Shown here in pieces: positions 1 through 7,707 of a DNA stretch of 59,230 nucleotides. The position numbers and the translations under genes are program-made. Location: assembly GCA_028705495.1 (NCBI GenBank), contig JAQWDK010000012.1, positions 1-59,230 of the forward strand. Direction: 5' to 3'. Every line of letters starts with the position of its first letter. Positions within the stretch are counted from its first letter, which is position 1. The DNA is from Eubacteriales bacterium (GTDB lineage Bacteria > Bacillota > Clostridia > Oscillospirales > CAG-382). The notes below the pieces were generated by a model, which was given only the letters and a program-made list of their open reading frames with translations, ran no database searches and was not told the origin of the DNA.

Positions 1-96
1 ACATATCCATCCTCGTTTTCAAAGTACGGCAACTACTATAAAATGCTTCTCGATGATGAGCTACATAGTCACGAAGCGATACCCTTCAGCGTATAA
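1..96 (+). CDS. C-terminal end of an upstream protein, possibly polyphosphate polymerase (VTC) domain
   Basis: Frame 1 is open from the window edge to a TAA at 94-96 and gives 31 residues ending in HEAIPFSV. Only the tail is present, so no domain can be seen. It lies 30 bp upstream of a DUF4956 gene. In Clostridia that family is commonly preceded by a polyphosphate polymerase (VTC) domain protein, so that identity is an inference from context. The motif SKYGNYYK fits a VTC tail but does not prove it. Confidence 0.45.
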   Translation, partial: TYPSSFSKYGNYYKMLLDDELHSHEAIPFSV

Positions 97-126
97 CGCA
101 ATTTAAAATATAATTGAGGTAAAATC

Positions 127-795
127 ATGCTATCCAGTATCATTAGTGCTACAGGCCTTACATTACAAAACACACTATTTTGCACCGCAGCTTCAATTGG
201 TCTTGGTCTTCTCTTAGCTGGCGCTTATCTTCTTCAGGGAAATCACACAAAAAACTTCACTGTTTCGCTTGTCATGCTTCCTCTTCTTGTTCAAGCAGTC
301 ATTATGATGGTAAATGGGAATATCGGTACAGGGGTTGCTGTAATGGGTGCGTTCAGTCTTATACGCTTCCGATCATTTCCAGGCTCTTCCCGTGATATAA
401 CTGCGATATTCGCTGCGATGTCTGTTGGTATTGCAACCGGTATGGGTTTTCTCGGCTTCGCCTTAATAATTGCAATAGTTTTTGCAACACTAAGTGTTAT
501 ACTCTCAAAAATTCCACTTAAAGGAAAAGAAACGGCTGATCGTGAACTAAAAATCACAATACCTGAAACATTGAATTATACTGAGGTTTTTACAGATATA
601 CTCGATAAATACACAAAAAACGCTTCTCTTGAAAAAGTCAGAACCACAAACATGGGAAGCATGTATGAAATTACATATTTGATTTCGCTAAAAGCTTCAA
701 ATACAGAAAAGCAGCTCATTGACGAACTCAGATGCCGCAATGGGAACCTACCAATTATCCTACACCGAGCTCAAACAGCAAAGGATGAGCTTTAA
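127..795 (+). CDS. DUF4956 domain-containing membrane protein
   Basis: 222 residues. The N-terminal half is strongly hydrophobic, with likely membrane segments near residues 15-37, 44-64 and 95-127. Between them is the DUF4956 hallmark GAFSLIRFRSFPGSSRDI (about residues 77-94). The C-terminal third is soluble and probably cytoplasmic. GAGGT sits 7-8 nt before the ATG. The neighbours, a possible VTC protein and a carbohydrate-binding beta-helix lipoprotein, match a recurrent Clostridia cluster whose role is unproven. A link to polyphosphate or cell-surface material is inference. Confidence 0.85.
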   Translation: MLSSIISATGLTLQNTLFCTAASIGLGLLLAGAYLLQGNHTKNFTVSLVMLPLLVQAVIMMVNGNIGTGVAVMGAFSLIRFRSFPGSSRDITAIFAAMSVGIATGMGFLGFALIIAIVFATLSVILSKIPLKGKETADRELKITIPETLNYTEVFTDILDKYTKNASLEKVRTTNMGSMYEITYLISLKASNTEKQLIDELRCRNGNLPIILHRAQTAKDEL

Positions 796-854
796 AACAT
801 ATGACCTTTTGTATAGCAGAAAGGGCAAGCAGCAGTGAAAAGGATGGCCATAAA

Positions 855-2492
855 ATGAAAAAGATAATATGCGGAATATTAGCGCTGATTTTAACTGCAT
901 CTATTTTAACCGGCTGTGAAAAGGGAAACAAAGCAGTGTCCAATGAAGACGAGTCTTTGTTTAGCCCTATAGAAGAAATTAGTTTTCCCGATGTTTCTTA
1001 TACCGAAGCAAAAAGCGGCGAAATTATCTTCAACGGCGATTCAATTTCTTATAACGGGAAATCCGCAACTGTGATCGGATCTGTCGTAACAATAAAAAAA
1101 GGCGGCGACTATATCGTCAAAGGCACATTATATAATGGGCAGATTGTTATAGAAGCGGACGATACGGAAAAGGTTATCCTACACCTTGATGGGGTGTATA
1201 TGAACTGCGATAACGGCCCTGCGATTTACTGTAAGAAGGCTGATAGGCTGACAATTAACCTTGTATTCGGAACAGAAAATGTTCTGATGGATGGCACATC
1301 ATACAAACTCCCGTCGGGTGCAGACGAACCCGATGCCTGTGTTTTTAGCAAAAGCGATATGACGATTAAGGGATCGGGAAACCTGAAAGTCATCGGCAAT
1401 TATAAAAAGGGTATCAAAACTAAGGACGATATTAAAATAATAGCCGGAAATATCACAATAAAAAGCAGAGATGACAGTATTGTAGGGCGAGACAGTGTAA
1501 CAATATCTGGCTCTACTCTTGTTATCGAATCCGGTGCTGACGGAGTAAAGACCACAAACGACGCCGCTGCTGAAAAGGGATACTGCAGTGTTGAAGGCGG
1601 TACCATATCCATAAAATGCGAAAACGATGGCTTTGATATCGTAAACGATTTTACAATGAGCGGCGGGGATTTGACAATTGTCAGCGGTGGTGGATTTGAT
1701 AGCGACCATTCTATTACAGATGCAAGTCGAAAAGGGATAAAAGCACAGACGGCGGTAATGATTAACGGGGGAACAATTAACCTTGATTCTCGTGATGATG
1801 CAATAAACAGCTCCGATATAGTTGTGATTTATGATGGAACTATAGAAACTAAAACAGGTGATGATGGTATAAATGCTGCAAATCAAATTACCATAATCAA
1901 TGGCAAAATAACAGTCTATAACAGCGATGAAGGGCTTGAAAGCAAGGAAATAATCCTGACCGGCGGAGATATTGACATTACATCATCTGACAACGGTATC
2001 AACGCTACAGGAACAGAAGAAACGGATAAAGAAACAACTCTGCTAACAATCGAAGGTGGTACAATCAAAATTAATGCTGAAGGCGATGGGCTTGATGTAA
2101 ATGGTTCGATTAGACAAACCGGCGGAGATATTATCATATTTGGTCCGACTAAAGAAGACGACGGAGCTATCGATTATGATGGCAGTTACGACATAAGCGG
2201 TGGTAGTATTTTTGCTTTAGGCAGTAGAGCAATGGCGCTTGGAGTTTCCCAAAGTTCGTCACAGTGCTCTGCACTGATAAATTTACAAAGCTCACAAGCC
2301 GCAAACAGCATCTTGAGCATTACCGATTTAAATGGCAATGAGATTCTTACTATAACTGCTAAAAAAGCATATCAGTCGGTAGTAATCAGTTCAAATTCAC
2401 TCACAGTCGGTAAAACATATAAAGTCATGGTAAATGACAGCGAAATCACAAATTTTACTCAAAGCGTGATAAATATAACAGAAGAAAAATAA
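855..2492 (+). CDS. Carbohydrate-binding domain-containing lipoprotein (DUF4353/Cthe_2159-like beta-helix)
   Basis: 545 residues from the chosen ATG. An in-frame ATG at 801 would place 18 odd residues before a clear lipoprotein signal (MKKIICG..., lipobox LTGC, Cys21), and AAAGGA lies upstream of 855, so 855 is preferred. The body consists of repeated beta-strand turns of the type GGTISIKxxxDGxD and GDLTIxSGGG, typical of right-handed parallel beta-helices. This family includes the polygalacturonate-binding protein Cthe_2159. It is probably an anchored extracellular glycan-binding protein and is the last gene of its operon before a strong terminator. Confidence 0.85.
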   Translation: MKKIICGILALILTASILTGCEKGNKAVSNEDESLFSPIEEISFPDVSYTEAKSGEIIFNGDSISYNGKSATVIGSVVTIKKGGDYIVKGTLYNGQIVIEADDTEKVILHLDGVYMNCDNGPAIYCKKADRLTINLVFGTENVLMDGTSYKLPSGADEPDACVFSKSDMTIKGSGNLKVIGNYKKGIKTKDDIKIIAGNITIKSRDDSIVGRDSVTISGSTLVIESGADGVKTTNDAAAEKGYCSVEGGTISIKCENDGFDIVNDFTMSGGDLTIVSGGGFDSDHSITDASRKGIKAQTAVMINGGTINLDSRDDAINSSDIVVIYDGTIETKTGDDGINAANQITIINGKITVYNSDEGLESKEIILTGGDIDITSSDNGINATGTEETDKETTLLTIEGGTIKINAEGDGLDVNGSIRQTGGDIIIFGPTKEDDGAIDYDGSYDISGGSIFALGSRAMALGVSQSSSQCSALINLQSSQAANSILSITDLNGNEILTITAKKAYQSVVISSNSLTVGKTYKVMVNDSEITNFTQSVINITEEK

Positions 2493-2496
2493 TATA

Positions 2497-2540
2497 AAAA
2501 TAATCGCCGAAAAACTTCTAAGTTTTTCGGCGATTATTTT
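2497..2540. terminator. Bidirectional rho-independent terminator
   Basis: A perfect 20-bp inverted repeat (2497-2516 with 2521-2540) has a 4-nt loop TCTA, an AT-rich base and T runs on both strands. It separates the convergent carbohydrate-binding gene and hcp and ends directly at the hcp stop codon. Confidence 0.95.
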
Positions 2541-4166
2541 TTATGCCATGAAGAGTTCGATATCTTCTTCCGGAGTACCGATTCCGGAAATACCAAAGTT
2601 TTCCACGAGAACTTTCGCAACATTGGGAGATAGGAATGCTGGGAGTGTAGGTCCGAGGTGTATGTTTTTAACACCAATATAAAGGAGTGCGAGAAGAACG
2701 ATAACCGCTTTTTGCTCATACCATGCAATATTGAATGAGAGAGGGAGTTTGTTGACATCTTCAAGTCCAAAAGCATCTTTAAGCATCATAGCAATAAGGA
2801 CAAGTGAATATGAGTCGTTACACTGTCCAGCATCAAGCACTCTCGGTATACCGCCTATATCCCCAAGCCCAAGCTTGTTATAACGATATTTTGCGCATCC
2901 TGCGGTCAGAATAACTGTGTCACCTGGTAGTTTAGATGCGAATTGGGTGTAGTAATCACGTGATTTCATTCTGCCGTCGCAGCCTGCCATGACAAAGAAT
3001 CTTCTTATCGCACCACTCTTTACAGCGTCTACAACCTTGTCAGCAAGTGCTGCAACCTGATTGTGAGCAAATCCGCCAACGATGCTTCCGCTTTCAATCT
3101 CCTCAGGAGAAGGAAGAGTTTTTGCAAGTGCGATGATTTCAGAGAAATCCTTTTTGCCATCCTTGTCCGCTACTATATGGCGGCATCCTGGGTAACCCGT
3201 AGAACCGGTTGTAAAGATACGATTTTTAACTTCTTCACTCTTCGGGGGCACAATACAGTTTGTTGTAAACAGAATAGGACCTCTGAAACTTTCAAACTCT
3301 GTGACTTGCTTCCACCATGCATTACCGTAGTTACCAGCGAAGTTGTCGTACTTTTTGAATGTGGGATAGTAATGAGCAGGGAGCATTTCACTATGGGTAT
3401 AAACATCAACACCTGTGCCGCGTGTTTGCTCGAGAAGCTGTTCAAGGTCGGTCAGATCGTGGCCAGATATAAGAATAGCAGGATTTTTTCTGACACCGAT
3501 GTTAACTTCGGTTATTTCAGGGTTCCCATAACGTGAGGTGTTAGCATTATCAAGAAGTGCCATAGCTTTAACACCGTATTCACCTGTTTTAAGGGTAAGC
3601 GCTACAAGCGAGTCAACCGTGCAGTCGTTGGAAAGAATTTCGTCAAGAGCCTCGTACACAAAGCCATAAACCTCATCGCTTTCTTTACCGATGTTTGATG
3701 CGTGTTCAGCATAAGCTGCCATGCCTTTGAGTCCATAGGTTATAAGCTGCTTTAATGAGCGTATATCTTCGTTTTCTTCAGCGAGAAAGCCGACACTCGC
3801 AGCCTTTTCGAGCATGGATTCTCGTGTATCTACTGTGTACACAGCGGCATCATGTGATACTTTAACGCCTGACTCTTTAATTAGCTGGTCACGAAGCTTT
3901 AGCATTTTTAGGATTTGTTTTTCAATCGATTCATCGTCAAAATTTGCGTTTGTAATTGTGATAAAAAGACTATTCATCATTTCACGATCAAGCGTTCTTG
4001 AAGTGGCTTGTCCGCCGTTCTTCTTAACAACATAAGCAATACCCTTGATGGTATATATTAAAAGGTCATGCAGCTTAGAGACAGGTTCGGTCTTACCGCA
4101 AACACCACGAATGGTACAGCCTTTACCGCCTGCTGTTTCTTGACATTGGTAACAGAACATACTCAT
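2541..4166 (-). CDS. hcp: Hydroxylamine reductase / hybrid-cluster protein
   Basis: 541 residues, normal for the family. The N-terminal cluster motif is C5-x2-C8-x8-C17-x5-C23 ([16 protein letters not shown]). Downstream come the hybrid-cluster ligand regions [15 protein letters not shown] and GQCNDSYS. Hcp reduces hydroxylamine in vitro and is now best known as an NO reductase and S-nitrosylase in anaerobes. It is the second gene of an operon, 19 nt after the ferredoxin-like gene 4186-4890. The promoter lies in the divergent region near 4964-4992. The gene ends at a strong bidirectional terminator. Confidence 0.97.
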   Translation of the reverse strand: MSMFCYQCQETAGGKGCTIRGVCGKTEPVSKLHDLLIYTIKGIAYVVKKNGGQATSRTLDREMMNSLFITITNANFDDESIEKQILKMLKLRDQLIKESGVKVSHDAAVYTVDTRESMLEKAASVGFLAEENEDIRSLKQLITYGLKGMAAYAEHASNIGKESDEVYGFVYEALDEILSNDCTVDSLVALTLKTGEYGVKAMALLDNANTSRYGNPEITEVNIGVRKNPAILISGHDLTDLEQLLEQTRGTGVDVYTHSEMLPAHYYPTFKKYDNFAGNYGNAWWKQVTEFESFRGPILFTTNCIVPPKSEEVKNRIFTTGSTGYPGCRHIVADKDGKKDFSEIIALAKTLPSPEEIESGSIVGGFAHNQVAALADKVVDAVKSGAIRRFFVMAGCDGRMKSRDYYTQFASKLPGDTVILTAGCAKYRYNKLGLGDIGGIPRVLDAGQCNDSYSLVLIAMMLKDAFGLEDVNKLPLSFNIAWYEQKAVIVLLALLYIGVKNIHLGPTLPAFLSPNVAKVLVENFGISGIGTPEEDIELFMA

Positions 4167-4185
4167 TTATTAAATCTCCTTTATT

Positions 4186-4890
4186 TTATTCTAATATCTC
4201 GCCGTTTACCGAGATTGTGACGACCTGCCAGGGAATGAACTTTCCGCTGTTTTGAAGCGCACGTTTTACAGCATGCTCAATACCGCCACAACAGGGAACT
4301 TCCATACGAACTACAGTCAAGCTTTTTATATCATTATTCTTTAATATAGCTGTCAGCTTTTCGGAATAATCACCTTCATCAAGTTTTGGACAACCGATAA
4401 GTGTAACTTTGTTTTTTATGAATTTGTTGTGGAAATCACCGTATGCAAATGCTGTACAATCTGCGGCAACAAGTAAATTCGCACCACTGAAATAAGGCGC
4501 ATTAACAGGAACAAGTTTTATCTGAACAGGCCACTGTGAAAGTTGGCTGGTGTTCACACGAATAGGGTCAGCTATTTCGGTTGTGTGCCTTTTAAGTGAG
4601 GTCGAGCGGCTTCCTGGACAACCGCAGGGAAGAGGAGCGGCTTTTTGCTGTTTTGCCTTCATTCTTTCCTTGACAGCGGCTTCATCGTATGCTGCTGCTT
4701 CGCGTTCGACAAAACTTATCGCACCGGTAGGACAAACAGGAAGACAGTCGCCAAGCCCATCACAGTAGTCGTCCTTTATAAGCTTCGCTTTTCCGTCCAC
4801 CATTACGATTGCACCTTCGTGGCAGGCATCTGCACATAGACCGCATCCGTTGCATTGTTCTTCGTTTATCTCGATAATTCTACGTATCAT
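4186..4890 (-). CDS. 4Fe-4S dicluster ferredoxin-like protein, Hcp partner
   Basis: 234 residues. The N-terminus carries a classical CNGCGLCADACHEGAI motif (residues 13-28) and a second, less regular set CDGLGDCLPVCPTGAI. The middle holds a CGCPGS motif. The C-terminal 130 residues form a domain with CC and HA-type residues (VPCCGGIEHAV). Proteins of this build often precede hcp in Clostridia and probably deliver electrons to it; that role is inferred from position. It is the first gene of the hcp operon. Confidence 0.85.
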   Translation of the reverse strand: MIRRIIEINEEQCNGCGLCADACHEGAIVMVDGKAKLIKDDYCDGLGDCLPVCPTGAISFVEREAAAYDEAAVKERMKAKQQKAAPLPCGCPGSRSTSLKRHTTEIADPIRVNTSQLSQWPVQIKLVPVNAPYFSGANLLVAADCTAFAYGDFHNKFIKNKVTLIGCPKLDEGDYSEKLTAILKNNDIKSLTVVRMEVPCCGGIEHAVKRALQNSGKFIPWQVVTISVNGEILE

Positions 4891-4926
4891 TATTCTAAAC
4901 TATCCTTTCATCACTGCTATTTTTTA

Positions 4927-4955
4927 TTGACTTCATGGGCTCATTATAATATAAT
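4927..4955 (+). promoter_or_regulatory. Sigma-A promoter for the Crp/Fnr regulator
   Basis: TTGACT (4927-4932), a 17-bp spacer and TATAAT (4950-4955). Start of transcription is expected near 4962, giving a leader of about 50 nt that contains the palindrome at 4971-4984. Confidence 0.8.
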
Positions 4956-4963
4956 AAAAACAG

Positions 4964-4992
4964 ATTGTATGTTGTATAAACAACGAAGTCAA
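4964..4992 (-). promoter_or_regulatory. Sigma-A promoter for the hcp operon
   Basis: On the minus strand TTGACT (4987-4992), a 17-bp spacer and TACAAT (4964-4969). A palindrome fills most of the spacer, so any protein bound there would directly affect this promoter. Confidence 0.8.
4971..4984. promoter_or_regulatory. Candidate operator of the Crp/Fnr regulator
   Basis: The dyad GTTG-TATAAA-CAAC lies between the -35 and -10 of the hcp promoter and in the predicted leader of the divergent regulator gene. Its position suggests repression of hcp and autoregulation. The motif is not a textbook FNR or CRP site, so the assignment is inferred from symmetry and place. Confidence 0.5.
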
Positions 4993-5014
4993 AAATAAGA
5001 TAGGAAAATATAAA

Positions 5015-5665
5015 ATGAATAAAGCTCTGATAACCTCTGAACTTTTTGAAGGAATAACATCAGAAGAAGCGCAAATTCTGATACACTGCATTGGAGCAGC
5101 AAGTTCTTATTTTGCAAAAAACGACACAGTTGTTTTAGCTGGAAAACGTACTGACAACTTTGGCATTGTATTGTCCGGCAATCTTCAGATAGTGCATGAT
5201 GATTACTATGGAAATAGGAGCATCCTTTCAAATGTTGAACCGGGGGAGTTGTTCGCTGAATCATTCGTATTTGCAAAAACACCAATACCCGTTACTGTAA
5301 TATCGGTTTCCGATAGTGAGACAATGACGATAAACAGCAATAAGCTAATAAGCAATTGCCAAAAAGCCTGCGGGTTTCATAACAGGCTTATTATGAATCT
5401 TATAAGTATTGTTTCGAGAAAAAATATCGAGCTTACAAGGAAAATACAGCTTGTATCTAAACGCTTAACCAGAGATAAGTTGCTTTCTTATCTTTCCTAT
5501 GAAGCAGAAAAAAATAGTAGTTCAACTTTTAGCATACCATTTGACAGGCAAGCGCTCGCGGATTATCTGGGTGTTGAACGCAGTGCAATGTCTGCAGAAC
5601 TCTCAAGGATGAGGGATGATGGATTGATCGAATACCATAAAAACTCATTTAAAATTATGAAATAA
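5015..5665 (+). CDS. Crp/Fnr family transcriptional regulator (HcpR-like position)
   Basis: 216 residues. An N-terminal cyclic-nucleotide-binding-type beta barrel (about 1-120, including SGNLQIVHDDYYGNRSIL and VEPGELFAES) is followed by a dimer helix and a C-terminal winged helix (FDRQALADYLGVERSAMSAELSRMRDDGLI, about 175-205). There is no CxxC cluster motif of FNR, so it is unlikely to bind an Fe-S cluster through one. It is divergent from the hcp operon with a shared control region, so it probably controls hcp in response to NO or redox stress, like HcpR-type regulators. That role is inferred. Confidence 0.85.
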   Translation: MNKALITSELFEGITSEEAQILIHCIGAASSYFAKNDTVVLAGKRTDNFGIVLSGNLQIVHDDYYGNRSILSNVEPGELFAESFVFAKTPIPVTVISVSDSETMTINSNKLISNCQKACGFHNRLIMNLISIVSRKNIELTRKIQLVSKRLTRDKLLSYLSYEAEKNSSSTFSIPFDRQALADYLGVERSAMSAELSRMRDDGLIEYHKNSFKIMK

Positions 5666-5670
5666 AATCA

Positions 5671-5712
5671 ATATACCGCCGGTTGCAGTGTAAAATGGTC
5701 CCGGCGGTATAT
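5671..5712. terminator. Inverted repeat, probable bidirectional terminator
   Basis: 12-bp arms (5671-5682 and 5701-5712, core ACCGCCGG/CCGGCGGT) with an 18-nt loop lie between the convergent regulator gene and rpsT. The T-rich tract is better on the minus strand, so it mainly suits rpsT. Confidence 0.65.
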
Positions 5713-5759
5713 ATGCGTTTGGTTAAGAACGGCTATTGATTTGAAAAGGCTTCAACGGT

Positions 5760-6023
5760 TTAGCCGACCTTGTTAAGCATCAGTGTAAATTGACTCTTTT
5801 TCCTGGCTGCGTTGTTTTTATGGATAATTCCCTTGGCAACTGCCTTGTCTATCTGTTTTACAGCTACGAGATACGCTTTACCTGCTTGCTCCTTGTCGCC
5901 TGCTTCGACCGCTGCCTTGTATTTTTTCATCACAGTTTTAAGCGATGTTTTGAATACTTTATTCTGCATTTCCTTAACGGCAGTAACCTTAACGCGCTTT
6001 TTTGCCGACTTTATATTAGGCAA
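5760..6023 (-). CDS. rpsT: 30S ribosomal protein S20, TTG start
   Basis: 87 residues: a basic helical protein beginning MPNIKSAKKRV, the invariant S20 N-terminus. The longer reading from a GTG at 6032 adds MNC and overlaps the ribosome binding site. On the minus strand GGAGG (6037-6033) is 9 nt before a TTG at 6023-6021, which codes for the residue just before PNIKSAKKRV. TTG is therefore the likely start. S20 binds 16S rRNA in the small subunit. The gene is monocistronic with its own promoter. Confidence 0.95.
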   Translation of the reverse strand: MPNIKSAKKRVKVTAVKEMQNKVFKTSLKTVMKKYKAAVEAGDKEQAGKAYLVAVKQIDKAVAKGIIHKNNAARKKSQFTLMLNKVG

Positions 6024-6073
6024 ACAATTCACCTCCCCGATATAGTACTATTAAAAGGATTTATAACTGTTTT

Positions 6074-6102
6074 ATAATACCATACTTTTTAGCATTTTAC
6101 AA
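6074..6102 (-). promoter_or_regulatory. Sigma-A promoter for rpsT
   Basis: On the minus strand TTGTAA (6097-6102), a 17-bp spacer and TATTAT (6074-6079), about 50 bp before the TTG start. Confidence 0.6.
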
Positions 6103-6151
6103 GGGCTTTTAACAATAAATTTATACTTCGTAATGATTTAGTGAAATGAAC

Positions 6152-7552
6152 TCAACCGCAGTCACATAACATTTCAGAAAGCTCAGTTATATCTCCAGCG
6201 CCAAGAGTTATAATAAGATCTCCTTTTCTTGCAATGCTCCTTACATATTCATCAATTTCTGTAAAGCTGTCAAAAGCGATAGCTCCCGGGATTTTTCCGC
6301 TTAAATCATGTCCGGTTATACCGGTCGTGTTTTGTTCTCTTGCGGCATAGACCGGGGCTATAATAGCTATATCAGCTTTCTTTAAAGCGGTAGCGAAATC
6401 ATCAAGGAAATCGTGAAGTCTTGTGAATGTGTGAGGTTCAAGGACGGCGATAATGCGCTTCGGATTCATTCCGCGTGCGGCGTCGAGGGTGACTGAAACC
6501 TCATGGGGGTGGTGAGCATAATCATCATATACAAGTGCGCCATTGCAACGACCTTTGAACTCAAAACGGCGACAAACACCGCGGAATTGGGAAAGTCCTT
6601 CAGCAATAGCACTATCAGGCAAAGAACATAGCCTTGCGCAGGTAATTGCTGCAAGAGCGTTTGAGACATTGTGAAGTCCTGGGACTGACAGAGTAAATCT
6701 GCATTGTTTTTTACCTTTGAAATACAAATCAAAAGAAGGAAATCCTTCTGTATAGGTGATATTATCGCATGTAAAATCAGCCTGTGAAGCTGGCTTGGTT
6801 GAATATGTTATAATACTGCCGCTGAAATCTTTGACAGCTTTCAGCGCATAAGGAGAGTCGGCATTGATAACAGCTATTCCATCATTGCCGCAGTTACTGA
6901 TAAATTTTGCGAAAGATTCGGTCATATCATCGATTGACTTAAAATAGTCGGTGTGATCCAGCTCAACGTTGAGTACAACGCATATTTTAGGATAAAAACT
7001 GAGGAATGAGTCTTTGTATTCACAAGCTTCAAAAATGAAACTTTCGCTCTTTCCTGTCCTGTAAGCTCCATGAATGGCAGGAAGCTCCGCACCGACAAGA
7101 ATTGTCGGGTCATATTCAGGGTGAGTGAGAAAAATCTGCGACAGCATTCCGCTTGTAGTCGATTTTCCATGTGTTCCGGCAACAGCGACCGAATATTTAT
7201 AATCTTTTGCGATAATGCCAAGAAGTTCTGCACGGGTCATAAACTTGAGTCCGTTATTTAATGCTGAGACAAATTCGGGATTGTCCGGCAAAATAGCAGC
7301 GGTATAGATGCACAGCTCCGCTCTTTTGCTATTGTCAGGAGAAAATTCATAAAAAACCTTGATTCCTTCATGCTCTAATTTCTCCGTAGCTGCACTTTTG
7401 CGTCGGTCATAGCCAGAAACAGAGAAACCACGGTTTTTCAAAATCATTGCTAAGGAGGACATACTGATGCCACCTATGCCGATGAAATAGACTGATTTAT
7501 AATCGCTAAGACGGATTTTTGATTCATTTAACTGCTTTTGCTGCATATACAT
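6152..7552 (-). CDS. murC: UDP-N-acetylmuramate--L-alanine ligase
   Basis: 466 residues, the normal Mur ligase length. The N-terminal Rossmann domain has FIGIGGISMSSLA (about 23-35), the ATP loop is GTHGKS (126-131), the central domain has YDDYAHHP and the C-terminal domain contains LEPHTFTR. It adds L-Ala to UDP-MurNAc in the cytoplasm, the first peptide step of peptidoglycan synthesis. Two ATGs compete for the start (7552 and 7546). The GGA just upstream is better spaced from 7546, so the mature start may be two residues shorter. It is not beside other mur genes; murD is far downstream. Confidence 0.97.
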   Translation of the reverse strand: MYMQQKQLNESKIRLSDYKSVYFIGIGGISMSSLAMILKNRGFSVSGYDRRKSAATEKLEHEGIKVFYEFSPDNSKRAELCIYTAAILPDNPEFVSALNNGLKFMTRAELLGIIAKDYKYSVAVAGTHGKSTTSGMLSQIFLTHPEYDPTILVGAELPAIHGAYRTGKSESFIFEACEYKDSFLSFYPKICVVLNVELDHTDYFKSIDDMTESFAKFISNCGNDGIAVINADSPYALKAVKDFSGSIITYSTKPASQADFTCDNITYTEGFPSFDLYFKGKKQCRFTLSVPGLHNVSNALAAITCARLCSLPDSAIAEGLSQFRGVCRRFEFKGRCNGALVYDDYAHHPHEVSVTLDAARGMNPKRIIAVLEPHTFTRLHDFLDDFATALKKADIAIIAPVYAAREQNTTGITGHDLSGKIPGAIAFDSFTEIDEYVRSIARKGDLIITLGAGDITELSEMLCDCG

Positions 7553-7637
7553 TCCAATCTGCTGCCAAGCGTGATATTTATCTTACATAACATTATATTC
7601 TGTAGAATGCGAAAAGTCAAGGAAAGTCATTTTGGTT

Positions 7638-7666
7638 TTGACTTTGCTATGTATTAATGATATGAT
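7638..7666 (+). promoter_or_regulatory. Sigma-A promoter for the DUF4091 gene
   Basis: TTGACT (7638-7643), a 17-bp spacer and TATGAT (7661-7666), with a leader of about 35 nt before the ATG at 7708. Confidence 0.75.
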
Positions 7667-7707
7667 ATACCTGTTACAGAAATAAATAAAAAACGGAGAA
7701 TTCTATA

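Noticed and set aside
1299..1886. 195-codon antisense frame inside the carbohydrate-binding gene
   Set aside because: It is opposite a well-supported beta-helix gene with repetitive composition; no ribosome binding site or known domain.
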